64,000 nucleotides of DNA from assembly GCA_027717655.1 (NCBI GenBank), contig JALLOH010000003.1:16821-80820 (forward strand), in the 5' to 3' direction. Under the pieces are notes generated by a model. It was not told where the DNA came from and ran no database searches. It worked only from the letters and a program-made list of their open reading frames with translations. Made by a program: the position numbers and the translations under genes. Below are positions 48,336 through 56,843 of the stretch, piece by piece. This DNA is from Acidobacteriia bacterium AH_259_A11_L15 (GTDB lineage Bacteria > Acidobacteriota > Terriglobia > Acidiferrales > 2-02-FULL-67-57). Position 1 is the first letter of the stretch. Every line of letters begins with the position of its first letter.

Positions 48336-49475
48336 CTATTGCTGGGTTCCTCGCCTGTACCTTTCCAATAGGTCACGGAGTTGGTCGAGCGGCAGGGCCT
48401 GGGCTTCGTGTCCCTGGTAGCCGCGGACGGTGGTGGCGCGGAGCAGGGAATTGTAGATGGCTTCCTCGGTGGCTTCGGCGACGGCCTGGAACAACGGCGA
48501 GAGCTGGTCGTCCCGAAGCAACGTGACCTCACCCGCCGGCTGCTCGCTCCGGTAGGGGATGCGCACGGATTCCGCGGTCGAGAAGGCGATGACGTAGTCG
48601 CCGCTGCCGTGCGAGAAGGACGCCCCGGTGCGCGCCATTCCCGCCAGGGCGCGCCGCGCCAGCCGCTCGAGTTGCCGGGCATCCAGAGGAGCGTCGGTGG
48701 CCACCACCATCATGCAGGAGCCGCTGCCGGGTTCGACGTATTCTTGGAACGCGTAACGCCCCAGCTCCCGGCCCACGGGCACCCCGTCAATGGTTAGAAT
48801 CCCGCCGTAGTTCGTCTGCACCAGCACTCCGACCGTATGACCGCCCAGGCTCTCCGGCAGCCGCCGCGAGGAGGTGCCGATGCCTCCCTTAAAGCCGAAG
48901 GCCACCGTCCCCGTTCCGGCGCCCACCGAGCCTTCTTCTACCGGGCCGGGCGTGGCGGCCCGCACTGCTTCCAGGAAGTCTTCGGGGCGCAGGGGCCGCC
49001 GGCGGATGTTGCTGAGGAAGCCGTCGTTCGTCTCTCCGACCACCGGGTTGACCGAGCCCACGCTTTCGTTGCCCGGCTGGGCCAGGGTGTAGTCGACCAG
49101 CGCCGCCGCGGCCTCCCAGACGTTCATCGTGTTGGTCAGCAGGATGGGGGTCTCAAGTTGCCCCAGCTCGTTGACCTGCGTCGAGCCCACCAGTTTCCCG
49201 AAGCCATTGCCCACCACGATGGCGGCCGGGACTTTTTCTTGGAACACGTTGCCCCCGTGCGGCAGGATGGCCGTGGCTCCGGTGCGGAGGTCTTCTCCTT
49301 CCCTCAGCGTGAAGTGGCCCACGCGCACGCCCTCCACGTCGGTGATGGCGTTCAGGGGGCCGGGCGAAAAGATTCCCGGCTCGATTCCCAGCGCCCGCGC
49401 TCGCGGGCGCACCGGGTCTTGGGCCAGCAGCGGCAGGCTGGCGGCCAATAGGCTGACGAGAAGCAAGCGACGCAT
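48336..49475 (-). CDS. P1 family (DmpA-like) peptidase
   Basis: GPLNAITDVEGVRVGHFTL, GSVGAGTGTVAFGFKGGIGTSSR; signal peptide. Confidence 0.88.
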   Translation of the reverse strand: MRRLLLVSLLAASLPLLAQDPVRPRARALGIEPGIFSPGPLNAITDVEGVRVGHFTLREGEDLRTGATAILPHGGNVFQEKVPAAIVVGNGFGKLVGSTQVNELGQLETPILLTNTMNVWEAAAALVDYTLAQPGNESVGSVNPVVGETNDGFLSNIRRRPLRPEDFLEAVRAATPGPVEEGSVGAGTGTVAFGFKGGIGTSSRRLPESLGGHTVGVLVQTNYGGILTIDGVPVGRELGRYAFQEYVEPGSGSCMMVVATDAPLDARQLERLARRALAGMARTGASFSHGSGDYVIAFSTAESVRIPYRSEQPAGEVTLLRDDQLSPLFQAVAEATEEAIYNSLLRATTVRGYQGHEAQALPLDQLRDLLERYRRGTQQ

Positions 49476-49602
49476 AGCTCCCTCCGTGCGGTCGAAGTCG
49501 GAACCGATTGTAGTGCGGGCGCGCGGCGCCGCCACGCTTTTTCCGCTGCCCGGTCGGTGCTAGAATGTCCTTCTTCGCAATCCACTCCCAAGGAGCCACC
49601 CA

Positions 49603-50955
49603 ATGCGACGCGCAGGCTTTCGCGGGGCCACCCTGTTGTTGATTCTGGTTGGGCTTTTGTTCGCCGTGGGCGCAGCGGTCGCCCAACGGGCCGACTCCGA
49701 GCCAGTCTTGGCGCTGGTGGGCGGGCGGTTGATTGACGGCTACGGCGGGCCACCGCTCGAGAACTCCGTCATCCTGGTGCGCGGGAATCGCATCGAGGCC
49801 GTGGGCCGCGAGGGCGAATTGGAAATCCCTGAAGGCGCCCGAGTCATCTCGACCGACGGCTACACGGTGCTGCCCGGGCTGATGGACATGCACGTGCATT
49901 TGATGATTCTGGGCCACGCCGACTACGACTACTGGTTCCGCGAGTACCGCGACCGCTGGCGCGACGTCATCATGCCCATCTCGGCCCGCGAGCTACTGCT
50001 CGCCGGCGTCACTACGGTCCGCGACATGGGCGCGCCGCTCGAGGACATCCTGGCCGTGCGCGACCGCATCGCCCGTGGGGAGATTCCCGGCCCGCGCGTT
50101 TTCGCCAGCGGGCCCTTCCTGCAAAAGAGAGTGCGGCCGCTCGAAGGCGCGTTCCGCTGGACGGTCAACGGCCCCGAGGATGCGCGCGCCAAGACCCAGC
50201 GCTTGATTGACGCCGGCGTGGACCTGATCAAGGTGATCGACCAAGACCGGATGACCCTGGAGGAGTTGCAAGCCATCGTGGAGACCGCGCACGCCGCCGG
50301 CCTCCACGTCACCGCGCACGCCCACCGCGCCGAAGAGATTCGTCAGGCCCTCCGCGCCGGGGTGGATTCGTTGGAGCACACTGGCTTGGCCACCCAGCCC
50401 GGCTACCCGGAGGACGTGCTGGCGATGCTGCGCGAGCGCAGCGCCTCGCTCTACTGGTGCCCGACCATCGAGGGGCTCTACCTCTATCCCTACACGGTAG
50501 ATGAATTCCCCGAGCGGCTGGACGACCCGCGCCTGCAGCAGGACCTGCCGCCGGACATCTACGAGGACGTGCGCCGCTCGCTTGAGAACCCGGAGCGCAT
50601 GCCCTACTTCCAACTGGTGCGCCGCCGGGTGCCGACCCTGGCCCACAAGTTCGACCAGATGCGCAGCACCGGGGTGACCCTGATCACCGGCACCGACTCC
50701 GGCATCCCCATGAACTTCCACTTCGACTCCACCTGGCGGGAACTGGATGCCTTCGTCCGCCTGGGAGTGGACCCGATGGCCGCTATCCAGGCGGCGACCT
50801 TCTGGCCGGCGAGGCTGCTGGGGCGCGACGACCTGGGCGCGGTGGCCCCGGGCAAGCTGGCCGACATCATCGTGGTGGATGGCGATCCGCTGCGCTCGAT
50901 GGAGGCCCTGCGCCACGTGGTGCACGTGGTGAAGGACGGCGTGGTCTACAAGTAA
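49603..50955 (+). CDS. Secreted amidohydrolase family protein
   Basis: VLPGLMDMHVHLM, GLHVTAHAHRAEEI, DSLEHTG, LITGTDSG, PGKLADIIVVDGDPL. Confidence 0.9.
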   Translation: MRRAGFRGATLLLILVGLLFAVGAAVAQRADSEPVLALVGGRLIDGYGGPPLENSVILVRGNRIEAVGREGELEIPEGARVISTDGYTVLPGLMDMHVHLMILGHADYDYWFREYRDRWRDVIMPISARELLLAGVTTVRDMGAPLEDILAVRDRIARGEIPGPRVFASGPFLQKRVRPLEGAFRWTVNGPEDARAKTQRLIDAGVDLIKVIDQDRMTLEELQAIVETAHAAGLHVTAHAHRAEEIRQALRAGVDSLEHTGLATQPGYPEDVLAMLRERSASLYWCPTIEGLYLYPYTVDEFPERLDDPRLQQDLPPDIYEDVRRSLENPERMPYFQLVRRRVPTLAHKFDQMRSTGVTLITGTDSGIPMNFHFDSTWRELDAFVRLGVDPMAAIQAATFWPARLLGRDDLGAVAPGKLADIIVVDGDPLRSMEALRHVVHVVKDGVVYK

Positions 50956-50962
50956 GCGGGGG

Positions 50963-51661
50963 TTACGGGGTCAGGCGCCGGCGGATGAATTCGAGGACCT
51001 CAGGCTCCAGGGGCTCCTTGAGCTGGAAGCGAAAGACTTTGTCGCGGCCGAACAGGAGTGCCTGGTCTTCATAAGTATAGACGTCAAGCTCGTAGGCGGA
51101 ATTGTGTTCGATGCGCTTGATGTCCATGTATTTCCAGAGCCGGCGGTCCTTCTCCCGGCCGGTCACATACTCGATGTAGTTGGGGGTGATCTTCAGCGTG
51201 CCTTCGCAACCGCCGAAGACGTGGCGGTGCTTGACCGCCACCTCGTAGCGGCCGCCGGGCGGCGTGGCCGGAGGCTGCGGCTCCGGGTTCTCGCGCAGGC
51301 GGGTAACGATGAAGTTGAAGAGCTCGTCGGTGACGTTACCGTCCTGGAAAGTAAAATCGAAGGGTTTGTCGCGCCCCAGTTGCAGTGTCTGGTCCTCGTA
51401 GGTGTAGAGGGTGAGTTTCCGTTCCCCTTTGCGCTCGATGCGCTTGATCTGGCTGTAGGTCCAGATGCGCGCGTCCTGCCGGTAGTCGGTTTGGTAGCGC
51501 ACCTGGGTTTCGGTCACGATCAATTCTCCCTGGCAGCTACCCATCGCATGCTGGTGCTTGACCCTGTAGGTGAAGGTCTTGGCCGAGCCGGCCTGCGGGG
51601 CCAGCAGCCAAGCCAGAACCGCCGCGGCCAACCAGGCGCTTTTTCTCCCTTTGGTCCCCAT
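50963..51661 (-). CDS. Hypothetical exported protein with internal repeat
   Basis: Two similar halves: YRVKHQHAMGSCQGELIVTETQVRYQT...YEDQTLQLGRDKPFDF and VAVKHRHVFGGCEGTLKITPNYIEYVT...YEDQALLFGRDKVFRF. Confidence 0.75.
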   Translation of the reverse strand: MGTKGRKSAWLAAAVLAWLLAPQAGSAKTFTYRVKHQHAMGSCQGELIVTETQVRYQTDYRQDARIWTYSQIKRIERKGERKLTLYTYEDQTLQLGRDKPFDFTFQDGNVTDELFNFIVTRLRENPEPQPPATPPGGRYEVAVKHRHVFGGCEGTLKITPNYIEYVTGREKDRRLWKYMDIKRIEHNSAYELDVYTYEDQALLFGRDKVFRFQLKEPLEPEVLEFIRRRLTP

Positions 51662-51742
51662 CCGCTTTTTCTCCCGGTTTCTTCCTCCCTGTCAGCATTC
51701 TCCCATCCGTCCTGGGTGGCGTCAAGGGAGCCGGCTCCCCGG

Positions 51743-51771
51743 TTGACAACCGGGACAACCCCCGGTAGGCT
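51743..51771 (+). promoter_or_regulatory. Sigma70-type promoter candidate
   Basis: TTGACA (51743-51748) - 17 nt - TAGGCT (51766-51771) upstream of 51818. Confidence 0.4.
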
Positions 51772-51817
51772 CTAGGGGTTCGTCCGGAGCCTGAAATCGA
51801 ACCCTGACGCGGAGTTT

Positions 51818-52291
51818 ATGAACCAAGAAGCGCGCCGCGTGAACGTCACCCTGGAGACCAAGATCGAGTGTATGGATCTTGGCGAAGAAGTCGCCCGGCG
51901 GGTGGCGATGACAGCCGGCTTCGACGAGGACGAGCAGCACAAGATTTGCATGGCGGTGCGCGAGTGCCTGATCAACGCCCTGCAGCATGGCAATCGCCAG
52001 GACCCCCGCAAGCCCATCGGGCTCAGCTTCGTGCTCCACCCCGACCGTTTGGTGGTGCAGATTCGAGACCAGGGCAAGGGATTTGACCTGGCAGCCATTT
52101 CCGATCCGCTGGCGGAGAAGCACTTGATGAAGTCGTCGGGCCGAGGACTGTTCCTGGTGCGCTGCTTCATGGATGAGTTGCAAGTGGAAAGCGGGCGCAA
52201 CGGGGGCGCGGTGGTCACGATGACGAAACGCTATTCTTCCAACCACAACGGACAAGTGGGAGCTGAAGTGGAAAAGGAGAGACAGCAGTGA
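51818..52291 (+). CDS. RsbW-like anti-sigma/serine kinase ATPase
   Basis: VRECLINALQHGN, VQIRDQGKGFD, SSGRGLFLVRCFMDEL GHKL motifs. Confidence 0.88.
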   Translation: MNQEARRVNVTLETKIECMDLGEEVARRVAMTAGFDEDEQHKICMAVRECLINALQHGNRQDPRKPIGLSFVLHPDRLVVQIRDQGKGFDLAAISDPLAEKHLMKSSGRGLFLVRCFMDELQVESGRNGGAVVTMTKRYSSNHNGQVGAEVEKERQQ

Positions 52292-52632
52292 GCGTGAAAA
52301 TCAACAGGCGTGAGGTAGGCGAGGTCACGGTAGTGGACTTGAATGGGCGGCTGACCCTAGGGGATGCCAGCGCCCAACTGCGGGATACCCTGCGGGAGTT
52401 GCTGGAGAAGGGGCAGAAGAAGATCGTCCTGAACCTGGGTCAGGTGGCTTATATCGACAGTTCCGGACTCGGGGAGTTGGTTTCCGGGTTTACCACCGTG
52501 AAGAACCAGGGGGGACAGTTGAAACTGGCCAACCTCACCCAGAAGGTCAACGACTTGCTGACCATCACCAAGCTTTACACCGTCTTCGAAGTCCACAACG
52601 ACGAGAAGGCGGCCGTCCAGAGCTTCAGCTAA
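52288..52632 (+). CDS. STAS-domain anti-sigma factor antagonist
   Basis: KKIVLNLGQVAYIDSSGLGELVSGF; ATGA-type overlap with RsbW-like gene. Confidence 0.9.
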   Translation: MSVKINRREVGEVTVVDLNGRLTLGDASAQLRDTLRELLEKGQKKIVLNLGQVAYIDSSGLGELVSGFTTVKNQGGQLKLANLTQKVNDLLTITKLYTVFEVHNDEKAAVQSFS

Positions 52633-52710
52633 ACGCTTTCTCTTCCCCCGGGGGGCGAGAGATTTGCCGCCGGCGCCCGGGAGGAAGCCAAGGCGGCCAA
52701 GAAACCGGCT

Positions 52711-53097
52711 ATGCCCATCGCCACTCAGTTCTCCTTGAAGCTGGAAAACCGCCCGGGAGCGCTGGCGACGACTTGCTCGGAGCTGGCCGCCAAGGCGGTC
52801 AACATTCAGGCGATTGTGGCCGAGGCGTGGCAGCCGGGCAGGGTGCGGCTGGTGGTGAACAACACGGAGACAGCGCGAAAGGTTTTTGAGGCTAAGGGGA
52901 TTGACTTCAGCGAAGAGAAGGTGCTGGTCGTGCGGCTCTCGGATCGTCCCGGTGCGCTGGGGCGCATCACCCGCAAGCTGGCCGAGAATCAAATCAACAT
53001 CGACTACGCTTACGGCAGCATCGAGAAGGGCGCCCCGAAGGCGCTGGTGATCCTGGGCGTCTCCGAGCTGGAAAAGGCCGCCGCCCTGGTGAAGTAA
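52711..53097 (+). CDS. ACT-domain protein
   Basis: Two ACT-like repeats: SLKLENRPGALATTCSELAAKAVNIQAI and VRLSDRPGALGRITRKLAENQINIDYAYG. Confidence 0.82.
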   Translation: MPIATQFSLKLENRPGALATTCSELAAKAVNIQAIVAEAWQPGRVRLVVNNTETARKVFEAKGIDFSEEKVLVVRLSDRPGALGRITRKLAENQINIDYAYGSIEKGAPKALVILGVSELEKAAALVK

Positions 53098-53102
53098 CCC
53101 TC

Positions 53103-53260
53103 CTATAGTTCCTTCAGGTGACAGGCCAGAAGCTCCAGTGTCTTCTGCCAGGCGTCCTGCGCCGCGGCTTCCCGGTAGGAAGGGCGGGTGGTGTGGGCGA
53201 AGGCATGACCCGCGCCGACCAACGGTAGCAAGAAGACGAGCGCGCGGCAGCGTTTCATTG
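53103..53260 (-). pseudogene. Dienelactone-hydrolase C-terminal remnant fused to a signal-like N-terminus
   Basis: GAGHAFAHTTRPSYREAAAQDAWQKTLELLACHLKEL matches the C-terminal pattern of DLH family; core missing. Confidence 0.55.
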
Positions 53261-53626
53261 CGACTCCCCTTTCCGGCTCGTCCGGCACTCGGGACAAGGG
53301 CAGATTCGGCGGAGGTAATCGAAGCTGTAGATGCCGGTGGCGTGGGCGTCGCTGAAGTCGAAGCGGACGGCGTAGTGGCCGACGGGCTCCGCCTGCACGG
53401 CGCGGACGCGCTCTTGGTAGAGGGGCAGGTCGCTCTGGAGTCGGGCGCCGGTGACGCTCTGGTGGCGGGCGCGGCGGTCGTTACAGGTGGCGCAAGGGCA
53501 GTGCTCGCGCAGGTAGGGGAAGGTGTAGTGGCTGTGGTGAGCGTCGCGCCAGTCGATCTTCATCCCTTCTCCGCTGGTCAGGAGAATTTTGACCTTGGTC
53601 GGCTCGGCGCGCGGGTCTTCGGCCAT
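53255..53626 (-). CDS. DUF971 (GBBH-like) protein
   Basis: Two REHCPCATCNDRR / RRICPCPECRTSR repeats with HYTF and YAVRFDFSDAHATGIYSFDYLR. Confidence 0.78.
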   Translation of the reverse strand: MAEDPRAEPTKVKILLTSGEGMKIDWRDAHHSHYTFPYLREHCPCATCNDRRARHQSVTGARLQSDLPLYQERVRAVQAEPVGHYAVRFDFSDAHATGIYSFDYLRRICPCPECRTSRKGESQ

Positions 53627-53772
53627 GCCAGGAGAGCGTAGCAGCCTTTGGTCCGGAAAGGAATCCGCCAATAGTAGCCGCGGCCCGCTCCCAGAAAATT
53701 TCGTTTCGGATAGGCACGCCTCCAGGGCTTCCTTTAGAATCACACCCGCAAACGTGTCGGAGGAGGTGTGGC

Positions 53773-55215
53773 ATGCGAGTGGGAAGATTCTGGAGGATCG
53801 TAGCCGCCGTAGGACTGTTGGCGCTGCCGCTGGGAGCGGAGGAACCCACCGCCAAGCGTGAACTGGAAGAGTTGAAAACCCAGGTGGCGGCCCAGCAGCA
53901 GCAGATTCGCGAGCTCCAGGAAGTGTTGCGCCGGCAGGCGGCCGCCCTGGAACGCCTGGAGCGCCAGCTAGGGGAAGGCGGCCGGGCCAGTGAATATCAG
54001 TCCGCGTCCAACTCGCCCCCGGTGGATGACCCCACCCCCCAAGCCTCTCTGGAAGGGCGCCTCGAAGAGCTGGAGAACCGGGTGGCCGAGAACGAGACCC
54101 AAGACCAAAGTCTTCTGAGGCGCCTGGGCAGCTTCAGCTTCAGCGGCGACTTGCGGGTGCGCTACGAGCCCTTCTTCCAGGACGGCCGCCCGCAGCGCCA
54201 CCGGGAGCGCGCCCGGCTGCGCTTCCAGGCCCGGGCCCGCATCAGCGACGAATTGAGCGGGGGCCTGCGCCTGGCCACGGGGAATCTCGACGACCCCATC
54301 ACCTCCAATCAGACCTTAACCGGCTTTTTCGCGCGCAAGACGTTCAACTTGGAGCGCTTCTGGCTGACCTACGAGCCGAAACAGGCGCCGTGGCTCTCGG
54401 TCACCGCGGGCAAATTCGCCTATCCCTGGTATCGCACCGAGTTGACCTTCGATAACGACTTGAACCCGGAGGGCTTCAGCGAGACGCTCTCCTTCGACTT
54501 TTCCGATTCGCCGCTGACCAACCTGACCGTGGTCGGCTTCCAGTTGCCCTTCAACGAACTTTCCTCGGCGGGCGACAGCTTCATCTGGGGCGGCCAGGTA
54601 CAGAGCCACTGGCGGCTCAGCGACCGCGCTCGGCTGGGCCTGTACGCCACCGGGATGAACTTCCGCAACGTAGGCGCCATCGCCCGGGCCATTGACACCG
54701 GCAGCTTGAAACCGAGCCTGCCGCTCACCAACAGCGCGCGCACGGACGCGGGCGGCAATATCCTCGGCTTCGCGGAGCGGTTTGCTTACCTGGATCTTAT
54801 CGGGGAGCTGCGCTACCGGCTGGCGCCGCGGTGGCCGCTGCGGGTGACCCTGGATTTCGTCAACAACGTCCGAGCTTCTAGCAGCGAGCGCAGCGGCTAC
54901 TGGGCGGAGGTGGCGGTGGGCCAGACAGCGGAGAAAGGCGATTGGCTGTTCGGCTACACCCTGATGCGGGTGGAGCGCGACGCCGTAATCGGGGCCTACA
55001 GCTTCAGCGATCTTCGGGCCTCGACCAACGTCATCAACCATCGCTTGCGGACTTCCTATCAGCCTCACAAGAACGTCACATTTGACTACACCTTGCTGGT
55101 GGGACGGCTCTTCAACCCGCAAGAAAACATCAGCCTGGTGCCCGCTGCCTTCCAGCCGCTGGCCCGGGACCCGTTCCTGAGCCGGATGCAGTTCGACGTG
55201 ATCTACAAGTTCTAG
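53773..55215 (+). CDS. Putative porin with N-terminal coiled coil
   Basis: Signal peptide, coiled coil, beta-barrel-like repeats ending in aromatic QFDVIYKF. Confidence 0.75.
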   Translation: MRVGRFWRIVAAVGLLALPLGAEEPTAKRELEELKTQVAAQQQQIRELQEVLRRQAAALERLERQLGEGGRASEYQSASNSPPVDDPTPQASLEGRLEELENRVAENETQDQSLLRRLGSFSFSGDLRVRYEPFFQDGRPQRHRERARLRFQARARISDELSGGLRLATGNLDDPITSNQTLTGFFARKTFNLERFWLTYEPKQAPWLSVTAGKFAYPWYRTELTFDNDLNPEGFSETLSFDFSDSPLTNLTVVGFQLPFNELSSAGDSFIWGGQVQSHWRLSDRARLGLYATGMNFRNVGAIARAIDTGSLKPSLPLTNSARTDAGGNILGFAERFAYLDLIGELRYRLAPRWPLRVTLDFVNNVRASSSERSGYWAEVAVGQTAEKGDWLFGYTLMRVERDAVIGAYSFSDLRASTNVINHRLRTSYQPHKNVTFDYTLLVGRLFNPQENISLVPAAFQPLARDPFLSRMQFDVIYKF

Positions 55216-55321
55216 GCTCCGGGCTTCCTACCGCCTCGCGAAACGCGGGCCGATCCGGGGCGCGTAACCAAGGCGGGGGAGAGAACATCCAATTAAGAGG
55301 CACAGCCAAAGAATCCTGATC

Positions 55322-55984
55322 TTGGGAGGAGGTTTCACCATGAAGCTGCAACAGGTAGAGAAGGTAGTGTTGGGGATGGCGCTGGCAGGAGTGCTGGGTC
55401 TGCCGGGCGTGGCGCGCGCCCAGACCAGCGTACGAGTGCCCGAGGGCACGAAGATTGTCTTTACCCTCAATGACACCCTGAGCACCAAGCACAACCGGAG
55501 AGGCGACCATTTTAGCGGCGTGGTCCACCGCTCGATACGGGTCGGGAACCAGGTCGTCATTCCCGAGGGTAGCGTGGTGCGGGGCACCGTCGGAAGAGTC
55601 GAGCGCCCGGGCCGGGTAAAGGGCCGGGCGAAACTCAGCCTGCACTTTGAGGAAATCGAGTTGCCCAACGGCACCCGGATCGACTTGTCCGCCTCCCTCG
55701 TCGAGCTGGACGAAGAAGAGAAGGAGAGCGTGAACTCGGAAGGCACGGTGGTGGGGCAAGGTTCGAAGAAGCGCGATGTAACCGAAACCGCCGCTGGGGC
55801 CGGCATCGGCACCGCCATCGGCGCCATTGCGGGTGGCGGCAAGGGGGCGGCCATCGGGGCCGGAGCCGGGGCCGCCGCAGGCCTTGGGGTGGTCCTCCTC
55901 CAGCGCGGCAAGGACATCAAGCTCAAGCGCGGCCGGGAGATGAGCATCCAGCTCGACCGCCCGCTGCTCGTCCCCGTCCAGTAG
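55322..55984 (+). CDS. Glycine-zipper-containing exported protein
   Basis: AAGAGIGTAIGAIAGGGKGAAIGAGAGAAAGLGVV; signal peptide. Confidence 0.75.
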   Translation: MGGGFTMKLQQVEKVVLGMALAGVLGLPGVARAQTSVRVPEGTKIVFTLNDTLSTKHNRRGDHFSGVVHRSIRVGNQVVIPEGSVVRGTVGRVERPGRVKGRAKLSLHFEEIELPNGTRIDLSASLVELDEEEKESVNSEGTVVGQGSKKRDVTETAAGAGIGTAIGAIAGGGKGAAIGAGAGAAAGLGVVLLQRGKDIKLKRGREMSIQLDRPLLVPVQ

Positions 55985-56005
55985 CTGCCGGAAACGAAAA
56001 AATCA

Positions 56006-56036
56006 AGGGTGGCCAGGAGCCACCCTTTTTTTTTTG
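56006..56036 (+). terminator. Rho-independent terminator
   Basis: GGGTGGC-CAGGA-GCCACCC followed by T10. Confidence 0.85.
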
Positions 56037-56055
56037 CGTAGGGCGGCTCCGCGTG

Positions 56056-56625
56056 CTAGCGGCCGCGCTGGTAGCGGCCCAGCAATTCGGCTTGCCCCCG
56101 GATGTGGCCCCGCATAGCCCGCTCCAGGTCGGCCTTGGTGGCGCCGGGGCGGAGATCGAGCTTCGTGTCCAGCGCGTACAGCTTGAAGAAGTAGCGGTGC
56201 GCCGGGCCCGGCGGCGGGCAAGGGCCGCCGTAGCCGATCTTCCGGAAGTCGTTCGTGCCCTGGCGGGTCCCGTTCGGGAGCTCTCTCTCCTTGGCGATGT
56301 TTTCCGCTAGCTGCCCTGCGTCGGCGGGCAGGTTGAAAAGCACCCAGTGCACCCAGGTGCCCACCGGGGCGTCGGGGTCGTCCATGATCAAGGCGAGGCT
56401 CTGGGTGCCGACCGGGGGCTCGTCCCAGCGCAGCGCCGGGGAGACGTCCGGCCCGTCGCAGGTGAATTTCTTGGGAATGTTCCCGTCGGGTTGAAAGGCG
56501 GTGCTGGAAAGTTGGAATGCCATCGTGAGCTCTCCTTCCGGGCCGCCGGGGCTTGGGCCTTGGGCGCAAGCCAGCGCTGAGGCGGCCAGCAGCAAACAAG
56601 CTATTCGGATAACAATGCCTGTCAC
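56056..56625 (-). CDS. YbhB/YbcL (PEBP/Raf kinase inhibitor-like) protein
   Basis: FTCDGPDVSPALRWDEPP, LIMDDPDAPVGTWVHWVLFNLP, YGGPCPPPGPAHRYFFKLYALD. Confidence 0.92.
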   Translation of the reverse strand: MTGIVIRIACLLLAASALACAQGPSPGGPEGELTMAFQLSSTAFQPDGNIPKKFTCDGPDVSPALRWDEPPVGTQSLALIMDDPDAPVGTWVHWVLFNLPADAGQLAENIAKERELPNGTRQGTNDFRKIGYGGPCPPPGPAHRYFFKLYALDTKLDLRPGATKADLERAMRGHIRGQAELLGRYQRGR

Positions 56626-56669
56626 GTCGCGCTCCTCCCCGGCGAAGCTGGCCCCGCAAACGGCGGGGC

Positions 56670-56746
56670 TGGCGCGCCCGGCAGGACTCGAACCTGCAAC
56701 CGCCGGATTAGAAATCCGAAGCTCTATCCGGTTGAGCTACGGGCGC
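56670..56746 (-). tRNA. tRNA-Arg (anticodon TCT)
   Basis: GCGCCCG...CGGGCGC acceptor, anticodon loop TTTCTAA, GGTTCGAGTCC T-arm, encoded CCA. Confidence 0.93.
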
Positions 56747-56843
56747 GTGCTGGTAGCAGTATAGCTGGGGTGAGCGGAGGCAGGAAAGTGAAGAAGCAAG
56801 GAGACAGGGAAGCAGGAGGCAGAGAAGCAGGGAGGCAGAGGTG

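Noticed and set aside
49993-50925. 310-aa minus-strand ORF
   Set aside because: Antisense to a clear amidohydrolase.
56652-56670. CCCCGC-AAAC-GGCGGGG hairpin beside tRNA-Arg as an island attachment site
   Set aside because: No repeat of the tRNA 3' end was seen in the window; more likely a simple hairpin/terminator in ordinary chromosome.
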